Positions 20,653-34,127 of a stretch of DNA of 64,000 bases are shown in pieces. The DNA is taken from positions 28,980,290 through 29,044,289 of the forward strand of contig OZ020489.1 of NCBI GenBank assembly GCA_963971405.1, given 5' to 3'. Source of the stretch: Psococerastis gibbosa (Eukaryota; Arthropoda; Insecta; Psocodea; Psocidae). Position 1 is the stretch's first letter. Every line of letters starts with the position of its first letter. The notes under the pieces are model-generated. The model worked only from the letters and a program-made list of their open reading frames with translations. It had not been told where the DNA came from and did not search any database. A program made the position numbers and the translations under genes.

Positions 20653-23600
20653 ATGTCTGACCGTAAAGCTGAGTTGGATCGGAAGAAGGCGAAACTTCAA
20701 GCCATACGCGAAAGTAAAGAAAGGAAACGTCGTGAGCTGGAGCTGAAAAGCCATGAAGAAGTCGTTCGTATCGAAAGGGACTCTGTCAAGGATGTAGACG
20801 ATATGCTTTCTTCTTTGGGCATTGCTCCCGTTTCTGACGTTCTATCGTCACTTTCCAGTAGCGCATCCATGCCGCCTGAGACTGATCACCTTAATACCAC
20901 ACCGCCTTCTTCACTACCGGCACCAGCTGCGGTTTCAACGCCACGCAGGTATTGGTTGCTTTGAGTCAAATCGAAACAGTCCAGCAACATTCGAAATTAT
21001 CTGTTGTTTTTTAAAGGATTAAGACCTATTTGTTGCTGGTAAAGCCTTACCAGTCAACTGAGGATGCTTAACGAAGAAAATATTGATTTCTTCGTGGCAG
21101 ACAAACTTCAATTCAATTGCCGCCATTCTGACAAAATCCGGAGTCAAGTATTCATAATATTTAAATTTAATTTATCTAGGAAATCAAATAATCAAAAAAT
21201 CAATACATGGAAGTCAAACTTTTCCTGGTATTAGGCCAAAGTTGTGCGCAAAGGCAATAGTTTCCGCTGGCATTGGCTTTGTCTGAAGCTTCTTGGTCCC
21301 ATTCATGAAATGGAAGTATGATTGCTACGGCATGAACCCGTACAAATGATGTGTGATAAACCTTTAGTTATGCTGTATGGCAGGTTCTGAGTTGTGATTA
21401 TGAGTCATATGTATGGTGTTGCTAACTCAAAACCAATTTATTATCAGGTTTCTGCTTCGACCCCGCCCTTAATGGAAAAATGTGTTCGATCCAGCGTTTC
21501 ACGCCATTTATTTTTAGATGATTTTTTAACTGAATAATAATAAAAGCTAACGGGTCACTCAATCATGGTTAATCTCCACTAATGCGCACTCGAATATTGT
21601 TCAAATACGATAAACATTGGCTCCAACTCTCAACCTTAAAAGTTTTGACCAGGTTAGTAATTTAATTTTCTTTATTTAAGTTCCCATAAACGACTGAGCA
21701 TTGTGAAGTGCGGGGAGACGAATATTCCTGGGAAAGAAACTATTGTATATTCGAAGCAGACTCAAACTACTGCAACAGGTCCAGAACGAGACGGTAAGTT
21801 AATTTTAGGGTCTAATTCATTCCCTCCCCTTCTAATAGTTAACGGGTTTAAACCACTGATTGAGCTGAGTTCCTAACGCTGCACTGGTTGGCGTATTAAT
21901 TTACATATTACACTAGGTCGGTATCTCTTTATTTATGTTGACATATGCCCTTGTTAGAAGGGCCTTTGTCAATTTCCTATGATAGCATTGTTCTCTGTTT
22001 TTGCTTTGCATTTACAATTGGTTTTTGGTTGAAACAGCACCGTGCTTTTATTTTCATTGCTTTCAAATAGTTTTTGTTTAGCTGAATTCTCCAGCAATAA
22101 TTTTTTCAAATATCTTATTCCCGGCTCCAGTAGGCTAAATAAATTTTAATTGGGGCTGACGATCTGTATTTTGTTACAAATTTTTGGTTGATTTAGAGAC
22201 GGCATAAAAAAAATATAATCACATACAGTGCTATCTGCAAAGTTCCATGGACCTCACGTAGATGTTAGTCGTTAGCTTCAACGGCGTTTTCAAATTATTA
22301 CACACTTTTCATGGACTGAACCCAACAAAACATTTTCTTTAAAATTCACCTTGAAAGTGTAATTTACCGGCTACATAAAATTCACCCCACTAATTTGTAA
22401 TAAAAATGGAGATCTTTCCCTTTGGCACCACTGCGGTTCTCGCAGTCTCCTGTTGTAACTTATATTTTAATCTCCCCACAATAAGTGATTGGGAGGAATT
22501 GCGTCTGACAGCCATGTCAGATATAGATATCTCAGATTTATTTAGGAAAGTTCTTTCACATTAAACAATAAAATTCTTAGTATAGTTGTGCATTATAATC
22601 ATAAAATACATTGTTACATTTGTATTACTGTACTATGAATACTAAAACTGCATTAAGAATTTTATTTTTCACCATGAGTGGCAATAAGGCTTACAATGTT
22701 AATAAGGAGACTATTAAGTATCTTGGAAAGTTCTCCATAGTTATGGGCATAAAGACCCTTTACTGGCTCCTACACAGTTAAGCAAGGTTAGCTTGGTGTG
22801 AGTCTTGTAGTATTAATACGGTGTGCTGGTCCTATGCCTTTCCACTAATAAGGATCTACATGCTCATCTTCTTCTTCGCTTAAAGGCTACATGGAGGATT
22901 GGTGGCGTCCGCGTAAAGGTGGGTCTCTTATCAATATGCATGCTTTCACATTGCACAATTCGTATCATTGTTCCACCTCTTCATATACATTGTAAATCTT
23001 GTTGCCTCATGTCATGGCTGTTCTGTTTTTCACTTGTTCGCCATTGAGCTACAATTTTTTTTATTATTTCTAAATTTATAGAGTTGAGAATGCAAAATTT
23101 CGCTTTCACCAACACTTGAGTTATTTTTATAATTGCAACTGATTCGAAAAGTAACTATAAACAAACTGCATGGCCAGGCCTTATCTCAATAACAGACGCA
23201 ATAAATGCTGCAGTCATGACATGTAGAGTAGTGGTACAGACTCCACCTTTCACCCGGAAGGTTGTTGGTTCGAGTCCCACACTTACTATATTTTCTGGCC
23301 ATGCTTCGGAGGGCATGTCAAGCTGGCGGTCCCAGGCCTTCCTAGTTGAGTGTAAGAGAGGGCTTAATAGCCTTAACTCCGCTAGGTTGGCTTAGTATGT
23401 ACGATTTCAACGCGGCAGTTATTGGAGGATATGGGTTGGTTTATAAACAGTCTACTTCTGAACGATGAGCCCACGCTCTGAAATCGTCTTAATGCAAATA
23501 ACGCTTATGGAAATTGAAGAATTGGAGTTGTTCAGCAGAGGAGTTAACGCTTCAGTCATTGTTACCTTTTGCCTTGTGACTTGCTCATGATTTATATTGT

Positions 23601-26600
23601 ATGCTTTACCACTATCTCTTCTCTTGTTCTAGGATCTGATCTTAATTATCTGAAATTTCTTTTATTTCTATTGAAATGTATTACTAGTTGCACTGTCTGT
23701 TTCGTTGAAAGATTGCGGAAGGCTGAATTATATTTCTTATGATGCAACCGAGCCGCGCTTTCAAATAACCCTGACCCTCTCTCTCGACTTCGCTTTTTCT
23801 TCCTTTCAAACTTTATCTGTATCACTTTAGTAATAGATGTGTCGATTTGTTATTTTTTCCGGGGTGCAAAAGAAATGGCTCGAGTTCTTAGTTGCTTTTT
23901 TTAAATTTTTTATTTACTTTGTCTTTTTCTACTTCAATTTTTAAGGGTAAGCTATTGTTAGATTGAATTACCATGGGACTGTACTGTAGTGGAAACACTC
24001 GACTTAATTTTTTGTAGTGTTCTCATCGGCATCTTGTCATTCTTTTAATGTCTCTACCTTCACTGCTTACGATCATTCTTAATCTGCTTCTGCTTGTGTC
24101 AGTTGATGCCCTTCTATCCTTGTAATTATTAATTTACTCCCATATGTCAATATTATCTAAGGGTGCTAAAAATACTTATTATACCGTTACTGTTTTCTCT
24201 TGTACATGTACCTACTGTTTGTATCGAAAAATTTATAAAAGTGGTATAGGGGAGGTTTAGACATCTCAGGGGATGCAAAAAATGGTACCATAATGTGTAC
24301 GGTTGGCTTATTAACCGTCAATTACCAAATTGCAATGACCATTGAGTGACCAGAATCAGAGAAAGATGTTTGTAACAATGGACGTAATGGGTGGAGACTA
24401 TGGTTGGGGCATGGGAATTGACAATGAAACAAGGACTTTGTGTACAATATTACAATAGTCTTGCCTACCATCGATTCCCCTACCTTACGGTTAAATATAC
24501 AAACTGCGAGCATTCGCAGAATTTTACAGCGCCTGTGCGCACGAAGGATAACTTTTATGAACGATTTAATTAAAACTGGAGCATTTTAATAGGACATGAG
24601 TATGTTTGGCGTATTCCTGGGGTTATATGAAATAATAATAGTTGACTTGATAAAAAATATTACACAAAAAACATAAAAGTTATGTCACGACCGGTTTCGA
24701 CAAATTGTCATTGTCAGTGTCATAATTTGTATATGTTTTTTGTGTAATATTTTTTATCATGTCAACTTTTATTATAATGTGTTTAAATATTACAAAGTTA
24801 CAATGGAGACTATTTTATATGTTATATGGAAAGCTTAGATACCCCAAATGTGTAGTTACGTGCTTGTAGGACCTTATTTTCGGTACAAACCCGTCCAGCT
24901 GCCTTGTGGAATAATATCCGTGGGATACTAGTTTTCAGTACGACTTCCAAAGAATCCCATAAGTGGCTTCGTCTGCAGACTCATGGCAACATAGGCTGAG
25001 GCTTGCTAAGTCGATTACAACTACAAAGGAAGGAAGAAAGGAAAGGGAAGAAAATTGAATGCGAAGCATATATATAAACAGCAATTGAGTAATGAACATA
25101 TGCAGTGGCATTATTGCAATGTAGCTCAAGGAATCTAAATAGTTTATAGCAAGACGTAGTCTCTCTGCCATCCTCTGTAATTTATTTGAATGTAAATCAA
25201 AAATGTAATCCTCTCGCCTGCTTATGCATATGTTGCCATAATTTAGCTGATGATGTGATTATGTGGGACTAGTGCTATGCACCCTGTACAGTAGATGGTC
25301 TTTATAGAGATGGGCACAATTATTTGATATACAAAGTGGTTGACGAGAACTCGTGACATTTCTTTGTAATTTTGGTCTCTATGTCTGACTGACGTTATTG
25401 GTGTTTCTTTTTCCCCAGCTCACGCGCTCGACTATTACGGTAAGTTGGCAGCTCTTACACCCTCTTCTTTATCCACTAATACCGGTCACTTTCATGCGGA
25501 GGCAACTTAAGGGGATGGTCGGGATTTGAAGCTTAGCTTAGCTGGAACATTCACCAATGTTTCACTCCCGTGAGTAGAAAGGGAATCGAGTGGTACGAAC
25601 GTGCTGAAAAGTCGGCACGCATTCGTAAAATTCAGCTTGCTCTTTTATCATTGCTGATAACGGCACTTTAGTATTAAAAAAATTTGATTGATTGTTCGAC
25701 ATTCTGCTTGAAAGTGGAAGCACAATCGACGTTACATGAGTTTGAGGCAATCCTGTATTTAATTTCTGCGGGTTAATCTCCATTTCTACTGCAAAGCTGA
25801 TTGACATTCTATCAGCGGTGTACCATTTCATATGGTCATTCGAGTAGGGAGACCCACTCAAGAAGGGATTACGAAACTGCGGAAGTTTGATTAAAAACTT
25901 AAGAATGAGTTTAAGAGTACAGCCTATAAATTTTTATACGCTTTTAAAACGGAATCTGATATCAGAGGTAAATCAGAACTAGGCCTAGAACAAATTTATA
26001 GGCCCCTTTATTTTTAATGTCTATTTATTTCTATGCAATTTCTATTTCTATACAATTTTACAAATGCTTCACACCTTATACAACAGAAAAAACTTTCCTA
26101 AATAACTTGGAATAAATAACTTTGTAGTGTAACTTAGTTCTTAAAAATTTTTAGTCAGCATGATTGGTGTCGGAAATCCAGTGAAAAGTAACACCCCCAT
26201 CTTGTCAAATCTATGACGTCAGACCAAAGTTATGGTTGCAGCTTGAATTATTTTCACTTGTGTTTTATGTGCTATGGAATCACTTATACCGGTTTTTGTA
26301 GCAATTAACTTGTTTGTGTCGTTTTATCTAATTCTTTCGCCTGTGACTGGCCACACAATGTGAAGGCACGTTCCGGTGCATTTATATCTTCGTCCCAAAC
26401 TCTCAAATTAGCCAATTTTTCTATCCAATTTTGACCTTATTCGTTTGTCTCCCCCTCACTGTTCTTCGGCCATTATGTAGAGTTTAATGCCTGTTTTTTT
26501 TTTCTTTTTCACCTTTGTCAGACGAATACAATCTTAACCCGGGTTTAGAATGGGAAGACGAGTTCACAGGTAGGTGTTCTGAGTGTTTGCTGATTACAGA

Positions 26601-29600
26601 CACCTTGGAATGTGAGTTGTATCCTTACCATTTCTGTTTTTCCGTTATAATTTGAGTCCATATAAAAATTTTTCGCCTTTTGAAAGCTTGTTGTGTGAAG
26701 TCTGATGCTTCATGACTGAGGATAGGCATAAAGCAGCAACTAGGCTAGGTAGAAGGTAAGAATTATAACATGTAAGAAACTTTGGCCTAGTTGCACACTT
26801 TGGAAGAATTTACACCATGTTACTACACTAGGCTATAGTATTATAATTACAATATGAACACAGAGATTTCCAGATATTTTATAAACAAATCAGGCATAGG
26901 AATTTTTGAGCAAATTAATTACGAGAAATTCATAAAAACACAAGCTTTTGTATTAAATTTGCATTTTCGCACCTGATTTATTATTGCTGTAGAAAAACAA
27001 GAATTGTGGTATTTTTTCAATTTTTCATGAGACCGTTTTCATACCTTTGCGGCTGTGTAACGAGGAAAAATTAATTTAGATGAAAATAGCTAGATCTGCA
27101 TTTGTTTTACAACATATTTGGAAATTTGGATCTGCCTTAATGACTTTGCATGTCATTGTTGATTTACCATTTTACAACCTATTATTATGTAGATTTGACT
27201 ATTGAATCAAAATTTAAGAATTGTGTGAAAACGTAAATGGTTGAGTCATTAATATCTAAGTCTCACATGTGTAGGTGAGATACGAATAATCCAATGATCG
27301 GTTATTGTCCATTAAATACAAGATTCATCTTGTCGGGTGAATTCTAAAACCCTGTTAATTTATGCCTGGCTGAGAAGTTAAAAAAAAATATGGACTCATA
27401 TTAATAACAAACCTTATTTTCTTAAAAAAAAAAAAAAAAATTACTCAGGTAAACATCATAATCCACAATTTTCATGATCTTTGTAATACACAATTTACCT
27501 TATGTCCGTCCTGCGAGAATGTACAGTATGTATGTGGGAATGCGAGTTGTGAAAAGCATGCCTCTAAAACTTCTTAATACTTATATAGCCTGTCCGATCG
27601 TTTACTCCCCTTTTTATTTCACGCAATATTATAATAGCGCTTAATTTGATCTCGTGTACCCAAAGCTTGCCACCATAATTTTTGTCTGTATTATTTAATT
27701 GTTTCAATTTTCTCTTGAATGTTATAAACAAACGTTACTCGTTATCTTTTGCAATGGTCTGCCACTGTAGTTACATTGTGAGTAGATTATATTTTTCTCT
27801 CCACCCGCTTCGCTTAGTCGAGAGAGGTAAGTTACTGATAATTCTAAATCTATTTTGAAGGGTTTCTCTCATTCCGGTCCATTATATAGTTCCCCTGAAA
27901 TTACTTGATTATTTATTTGCTCATCAACTGTTTGAAAGCCCTGTAACACAGTTTAACACATCACAAATAATTGTACATAGCGGAAATTGTTCACTCTTCA
28001 GCAGTGGTGACTTGTCTTCTGTTACTACCTGAAGACTAACTGGGAGGTTGTTCCTTTTTACCTTCTTACCACTATGAAAATAGATAAGCAAACTAGTTAT
28101 AGACTAAGGTGTTTTTTTAACGTCAAATTACAAACCCTGCGCGTCCAATAAAATTTGCCTATATTAAGCCTTCTGTGCCATTGAATGTTTCAAATCAATC
28201 GAGCTGATAGGGCGGTAATTCCACCGGCTAATTTACTTCACTTGTGATTTGAGATTTTTTGTTTGTTTTGTTTTAAGGAGACTATTATGTAGATACTTAA
28301 CTTATCTATTATAAATTGAGTTATAATATGGTAGAGACTTATTAATGATGTCTGCTACCATATTATAACTCAATTTATAATAGATAAGTTAAGTATCTAC
28401 ATAATAGTCTCCTTAAAACAAAACAAACAAAAAATCTCAAATCACAAATGAAGTAAATTCGCCGGTGGAATTGCTGCCTAAGTTATAAATGATTTAAACG
28501 CCCTGTTGGAATCGAATATCCCATGTGAATTAGCGCATTGCAGTATATTGAAATGTTTGCAAAAAAGGATAAGTGGGTGCCTTGGTGGTTTAGCTTATGA
28601 AAACTACTAGCAACTATTGACACTAATCATTGGCTACTGCACAGTTTTGATTAAAAATTTCCCTGCAATGCAATGTCCTCCTTTAATGCAAACGCTTACA
28701 GTTCTTTCTTGTTTGTTTCATTAAAAAAATTATTTCCATACAAAAATAGGGTATTATACTCTCACTTTTCCTGGCCACATACAAAATAACAGACTCATAG
28801 ATCAATAAAAAAGGGGGGTCTGCCATTGTGAAATACTTAGTGTCACCAGCAGGAGCTCCCTTTGTTAATAGAAAAAGCATACAAAATAGCATTAGATATT
28901 ATTACCCTTACGCCCATACCATTTGTTGCCATCATCACCCATTCGAAGGTTAGGCCCTATCAATCCTTCCTCCCGCGGACACGCTTATTCACCTATAGTT
29001 CTGACTTTTGACGAAATGGAAGCCGAAGAAGAAGAAAACTCGCTGCAGCACCTCGACGGGTTCCAGTCGAAGCTGCCGCCGGGGATTCTGCCAGCAGGGT
29101 TGCCGCAAGTCAAGGAAGTGGAGCCAGCGGTCACAGCGGCGGAGGCCGCTCAGCAGCAGCCGCGTCCACCGCCTAGAGAGTTGTCCGACGAGGAACGGCA
29201 GACCATTCTACTGTCGGCGGAGTTTCAGCGGTTTTTCGACCGTACTAGTCGAATTGTGGAGCGTGCGCTTGGCGAGTCGTCTGATATTTATTTGGACTAC
29301 ACTGGCCTTACTGAGACTGAAGATGGCAGGTAAAGAAATTGTTTATTTATTCTATACTTACATTTAGGCAAACAACAAAGACGGACACACTGTCACATTG
29401 TAGGAAATAGGTAGTTGGAAAACCACAGAGACAACTTCAGAAGATTTCTGAGGTTGGCGTGAAGCCGACCGCTCACCGGTGCACGGTTTCTCCTCGACAC
29501 GACCAGAACACGCGTCAACGTCAAATATCTTCTGAAGTGCGTTCAGAAATTGACTGTTTTTTGCACCAGCCCATTGGTCCCCAGAACAAATCGTACGTGT

Positions 29601-32600
29601 ATACTGAACCTAATAGTTGAATGTTGAATGAAACGAAATAGATTAGTTTATAGTTCATAAGTTTATAATAAAGAAGGCTTTCACGGCTGGAGTCTAATAA
29701 GGGGACAGAAGAATCCGAGCTAATAGGCCGTGGTCGATTTGAAAGTAAGCTTACAAACGTTTCCTCAACAACTACCTCCGCGATACAACCTTAGAAGTGT
29801 ACGTGTACGTAGTGCCACTGAAGATGTCGGCCGCAGTTGTTGACGAAGCGTTTGGAAGCTTACTTTTAAATCGACCATTCGCCTATTAGCCCGGATTCTT
29901 CTGTCCCCTTCATAAGTTGTCCTGTCACAGTGTTTATGCTACCGTTATTCCTCCATTTGCCTTTTACTGACAGTTTTTGTGCTGAATTGTTTTGTATTAT
30001 CTACTATGCATTGCTGACGAATTATTATTGTTTAATTTTTTTTTTCCAGCGATGATCGCTCCAGTTTAAGAGTGGTGCTGACCAGGACCTTCCAGGACGA
30101 AAGGTGGAGCAAGAACCGGTGTGTGACCGGTCTCGACTGGTCCCCACACTTCCCGGAGCTATTGCTGTCGTCATACCAATCGAATGAAGACTCTCCCAAT
30201 GATCCTGATGGTGCTTGTCTTATTTGGAATACCAAGTTTAAGAAGCAAACGCCAGAATATATATTTCATTGTCAAAGCCCCGTTACCACGGCCACCTTTG
30301 CCAGGTACGTTGCATTTTTCATGGTGATAGAAAGTTACGAGGACACAAAAATAAAATTAGAGTGACTAGTGACTTTACAATATTCATGTAGAAGTGCCAC
30401 TGCATTGCTGTGACAAAGGATTGTTTTTGTGGCTGCATCTTCCCTATGTTATAGCTTTTTTCATTCCTTTAGGTTTCATCCAAACCTAGTCATCGGTGGA
30501 ACCTATTCAGGGAGAATAGTACTGTGGGACAATCGTGTGCAGAAACGAACTCCAGTTCACCGTACTCCCCTGTCACCAACTGCCCACACTGTAAGTACCC
30601 AATCTATCTATTTGTAAGGCTTTGGTTTTGAAAAAAAAAAATATTTTTTGAAGAAATTATGAATAATCCGGGCCACAATGCAGTGCATACCCCTCCCATT
30701 ATTATTATGTTGTATTGTATTATACGGGTTTGCTCGTTCTAGACTATGGAATAGTCCCATCGATCAATCCAGTGTCAATATAGGATAGAGAAAAACGAGA
30801 TTGCTGAAATTTAACCCTCGTAGAATTATTTACCTTGGAACTATTCTTAATTATCTTTTACGACACCTATAATAATTAATTTTGGGCTTAGAGTGGAATT
30901 ATCAGTTATGAGACGGCCATTAAAAAGTTAAAAAATTGCATTTATTCTCCAAAACTACTTAACATTTAGTAGGCTCACAAAAATCAAACTGAGTTTGTCT
31001 TTTTAATTTTGGCTAATACAATTTCAGTAGTTTTATCTCCTAGAAACTTCTAAAAATAATTAAAAAGATTTTCATCTCTAAACAGGGCTCCAACAATAAT
31101 GCATGTGTGTCATTACACTGTTCGTGTTCATGTTCATGTCAGGACATGTAGAGTAGTGGTACGGACTCTGACTTACACCCAAAAGGTTGTTGGTTCGAGT
31201 CCTACACTTCCGATATTCTTCCTCATTCTTCATGTTTGATTTTGTGAATTTTGTCATTGACGTTTGTTTTGTTTTAAGAAGTCTATTATGTATGTAGATA
31301 CTTATCTTATCTAATATAACTTAAGTAATAATGTGGTAGAGACTTATTGTAACTTAATTTATAATAGATAAGTAAAGTATCTACATAAAACGACTTAAAA
31401 AATAAAAAAAAATAAAAAGACTTACACAACACATATATGCACCCTGCCGACCCGGTTGGTGGTAGGGGGGAAAAAAGAGAGAAAAAAACACGTCAATGAT
31501 AAAATTCACAAAATCAAATATGAAGTAAATTCGCCGGTGGAATGGCCGCCTAACGGCATGGTGCACTTAACTCTAAATCGCTAAAAATGTGACTTGCACC
31601 TCTTGGTTTCTAGGCGTTTCAATTCTAAAATGTGACTTGATTTCAGCATCCAGTGTTCTGCATTAGCGTAGTGGGGACGCAAAACGCACACAACCTGATA
31701 GCAATTTCGACGGACGGACGGATGTGCTCGTGGTCGCTGGATATGTTGTCTGCCCCGCAAGAGACGTTGGAACTGCAGACCAAGCAGAAGAAACCAGTCG
31801 CCGTTACAGCCATGGCCTTTCCTCCGAACGATGTCAATAACTTCTTGATTGGAAGTGAGGAGGGTGATTGCTATCAAGGTAACCGTCCAAAAAAAGTAAT
31901 ATGTTCGCTTAATTCACATAATTATATAATTAGGGCGATTCACTAACTGCCAAATGCCACATACACACATGTTGAATCCATTAGAGCAGAGCATGTTTCG
32001 AACTGCGGCAAACGTGGTAGTGTGCACAACGTTGGCAGGGGAACATGGTGGGACATGATAACGTGCTGAGACTATACCGGTCAGTCTACGTACGTGTCGA
32101 GTCATGGTCACCATGTTCCCCAAGTGGTTCGGAATCCACTATAATCAGGAGGTCCACCCTGTCAGTCAACTCTCCTATCCCCGAGGTGAAAGAGTCTGCC
32201 CTTAGGGTGCTTGAAGTTAACAAACAGACTCACTCCCCCCGCCAGGCTGACAGGGTTGCTTAAAGGAGAAATGCTGAAAGGAGGCGTTAGAAACAACAAC
32301 AACAACACATACAATTCTATTGTATGTAAGTTTGCTAGAAGCCCTCAAGAAACTGCCGCCATCGTATCTTAGCAAAAAGGTAACAGAGGACATAATAGAA
32401 AATATATTGAAAACCAACAGTAGACAGAAAAGCTAACGGTATACATATGGCAAAATGCTTGTTTTTACGTGTTGTCGTACAATGTCATGTAGCCGTTTTA
32501 GTCCTTCCATATGTACTATATTTAGCATTTTGTTTGTTTCAGCTTGCCGCCACGGCAATAGAGCCGGAGTGATAGAAACGTACGACGGTCATTCGGCTCC

Positions 32601-34054
32601 CATTACAGGCCTGAAAGTTCATAATAGTCAGGGCAGTATCGATTACTCCCATCTCTTCCTCACATCCTCCTTCGACTGGACAATTAAATTGTGGAGCCTC
32701 AAGGTAATTAGACAAAAAAAATGTTATTTTTATTCTTAATCCTTTTGATAGGCTTAAGCCCGAATAGTTTCCCGAGTGGTACCGACTGTTTACGCCAAAT
32801 AAAGGCAGTAGGACAATTAACGAATTACGTCTCGCCTCTATTATATTTACTGACGGGGTGGGGGGACGTCATGGGGAGAAATTAAACGCTTTCCCATTAT
32901 ATATTACTTGGAATCTTACATCATTTGAGGAAAATTAAATTTTTGAAAGAAAGTCATAGCCTACTTAATGGCTAGAGCCATCTTTTCGTTGCGCATGAAG
33001 TATTCAAGTAGGGTATCTGGTCTAAGCTCAGTGCGGTGGAATTCATAGTGTAGTGGTTAACACGATGCCCTGGGCTCATTGGGTTCGAGTCCCACCGAAC
33101 TCAGTATTTTCTGGACACCCTATTTCGATATAATGTCCTATGGCGGTGGACTCTTCAACCAGAAGTCAATTTAGTGTTAAATTCGGTGATTGACCTCGTT
33201 AACTGTCACTTTGATTTAGCCTTAATGTTAATTCCTCCTTTGACATTGTATTATGGTTTTCAGGACACGAAACCCCTGTACTCCTTCGAAAACAACGGGG
33301 ATTATGTGTATGACGTGGCCTGGTCCCCCAGCCATCCTTCGGTGTTCGCGGCCGTCGATGGGACCGGCCGGCTGGACATTTGGAACCTCAATTCGGATAC
33401 GGAGCTGCCCGCCGCCGGAATCTCTGTGCCCGGCAGTCCCGCTCTCAACCGCGTTAGCTGGTCTCCTTCCGGAAACCAGGTCGTCGCTGGCGATGACTCC
33501 GGCCGTGTTTGGATTTACGAAGTTGGAGAAGTATGTTAAATACAAATTCGCTGAGCGTGTACTTTAATTTTACAGCCCAACCATGTCGGGCCAAAGTCCC
33601 CATAAATTAAAATAGGCGAGTTTTGACAAATGTGAGAAGAAAGGTTATGACAAGAAATCTGTATAATATATTCACGAAATTGAATACATTAACTACAAGT
33701 TTATTATTTATTTTTTTATTTTGTCCTCACTGGTTACTCCACCAAGTGAGGGAAACATATTGAAAAAAGTATGTTACAAAGAGGATATTGGCGCAGGTAC
33801 CTCCGAATGCAACATCCAATGAGGCCCTGGGCCCAAACAAATACTAAATTAATTAAACAATCATTATAATTATATATATTATATATTTTTAACATTATTG
33901 TTCTTCATAGGGGCTCAGCCAACCCAAAGTGGACGAATGGAACAAACTGATGTACACTCTGCAGGAACTTAAAAATAACCAAACGGATGAAGAGTTGGAG
34001 AAGGCGGCTAGCAGTGGCTATGGCTCTGGACCCTCCAGTCTCGTCTTACCCTAA
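20653..34054 (+). CDS. sw: Cytoplasmic dynein 1 intermediate chain
   Basis: Exons 20653-20948, 21681-21793, 25419-25439, 26522-26569, 28999-29329, 30050-30304, 30473-30590, 31647-31878, 32543-32703, 33264-33530 and 33911-34054 total 1,986 bases and keep one open frame of 661 aa, close to the family's usual 640-670. The start M-S-D-R-K-A-E-L and the charged helix up to about residue 40 are the dynactin p150Glued and NudE binding end. K-Q-T-Q-T-T near residues 124-129 is the LC8 light-chain motif. From about residue 270 to 630 lies a WD40 propeller that binds the dynein heavy chain (for example [32 protein letters not shown]). It links cargo adaptors to the minus-end microtubule motor. sw (short wing) is the fly name; the vertebrate orthologues are DYNC1I1/2. 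Confidence 0.95.
23213..23393 (+). repeat. tRNA-derived SINE-1, plus strand, in a dynein chain intron
   Basis: The copy runs from GTCATGACATGTAGAGTAGTGG through the B box GGTTCGAGTCC to CTAACTCCGCTAGGTTGG and matches the copy at 5085-5261. It lies in the 21794-25418 intron. No clear target duplication was found. Confidence 0.75.
24640..24767. repeat. Foldback element with AGTTGAC ends in an intron
   Basis: Arms of about 36 bases (AGTTGACTTGATAAAAAAT left; the matching complement ending GTCAACT right) enclose 'cgaccggtttcgacaaattg'. It is non-coding. It has no clear flanking duplication. Confidence 0.6.
28208..28481. mobile_element. Palindromic Harbinger-like MITE (foldback family, copy 3)
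   Basis: The ends GGCGGTAATTCCACCGGC (28211) and GCCGGTGGAATTGCTGCC (ending 28478) are flanked by TAG on the left and TAA on the right. The stem exceeds 120 bases and is nearly perfect (GTAGATACTTAACTTATC, GTTTGTTTTGTTTTAAGGAG). The loop keeps 'gatgtctgctaccatat', the family core. It lies in the dynein chain intron 26570-28998. Confidence 0.75.
29654..29918. mobile_element. Short inverted-repeat element with a 10-bp target duplication
   Basis: The direct repeats TTCATAAGTT (29654-29663 and 29909-29918) flank 245 bp. Inside, GGGGACAGAAGAATCC (29701) is inverted as GGATTCTTCTGTCCCC (29893). The element begins with 'ggctttcacggctggagtc', the same as at 6588 and close to 62190. The class is uncertain; a 9-10 bp duplication could fit a Mutator-like element or a retroposon. 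Confidence 0.6.
31138..31553. mobile_element. SINE-1 head joined to a foldback MITE lacking its left end
   Basis: 31138-31215 is the tRNA-like head of SINE-1 (A box, then GGTTCGAGTCC). Directly after it, from about 31225, comes the left arm of a palindrome related to copy 3 (GTTTGTTTTGTTTTAAGAAG). Its right arm ends GCCGGTGGAATGGCCGCC at 31550, followed by TAA. The left terminal GGCG end is missing. The right arm also holds an insertion rich in GAAAAAAGAGAG. It lies in the dynein chain intron 30591-31646. Confidence 0.65.
31975..32275 (+). repeat. Dispersed repeat, copy 1 (pair with 49640-49920)
   Basis: It shares with 49640-49920 the strings 'cccaagtggttcg', 'aatccactataatcaggagg' and 'tccac', in the same orientation. 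The class is unknown. It sits in the dynein chain intron 31879-32542. The open frames across it do not join the gene. Confidence 0.55.
33035..33120 (+). repeat. tRNA-like SINE head of a second family (SINE-2)
   Basis: ATAGTGTAGTGGTTAACACG resembles an A box and GGGTTCGAGTCCC a B box, spaced as in a tRNA. The outer CGGTGG...CCACCG pairing is weak, and no clean acceptor and anticodon stems can be drawn. I therefore call it a SINE or tRNA-derived fragment, not a working tRNA. It lies in the dynein chain intron 32704-33263. Confidence 0.55.
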
Positions 34055-34121
34055 ACGATAGGCAAGCGCTTTTAAAAACACTCAACTTTTAATTAGCTTC
34101 GTTAAGGACGATACTGGGATT

Positions 34122-34127
34122 AATAAA
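34122..34127 (+). terminator. Candidate polyadenylation signal of the dynein chain gene
   Basis: AATAAA occurs 68 bases after the stop codon. Another AATAAA at 34697-34702 is a possible distal signal. Neither is confirmed by transcript data. Confidence 0.45.

Noticed and set aside
32455..32542. Upstream extension of the dynein chain exon
   Set aside because: The acceptor at 32542 and the phase 1 join to 31878 place the exon start at 32543.
33035..33120. Possible tRNA gene
   Set aside because: A and B boxes are present but the acceptor and anticodon stems do not form cleanly; it fits a SINE head better.
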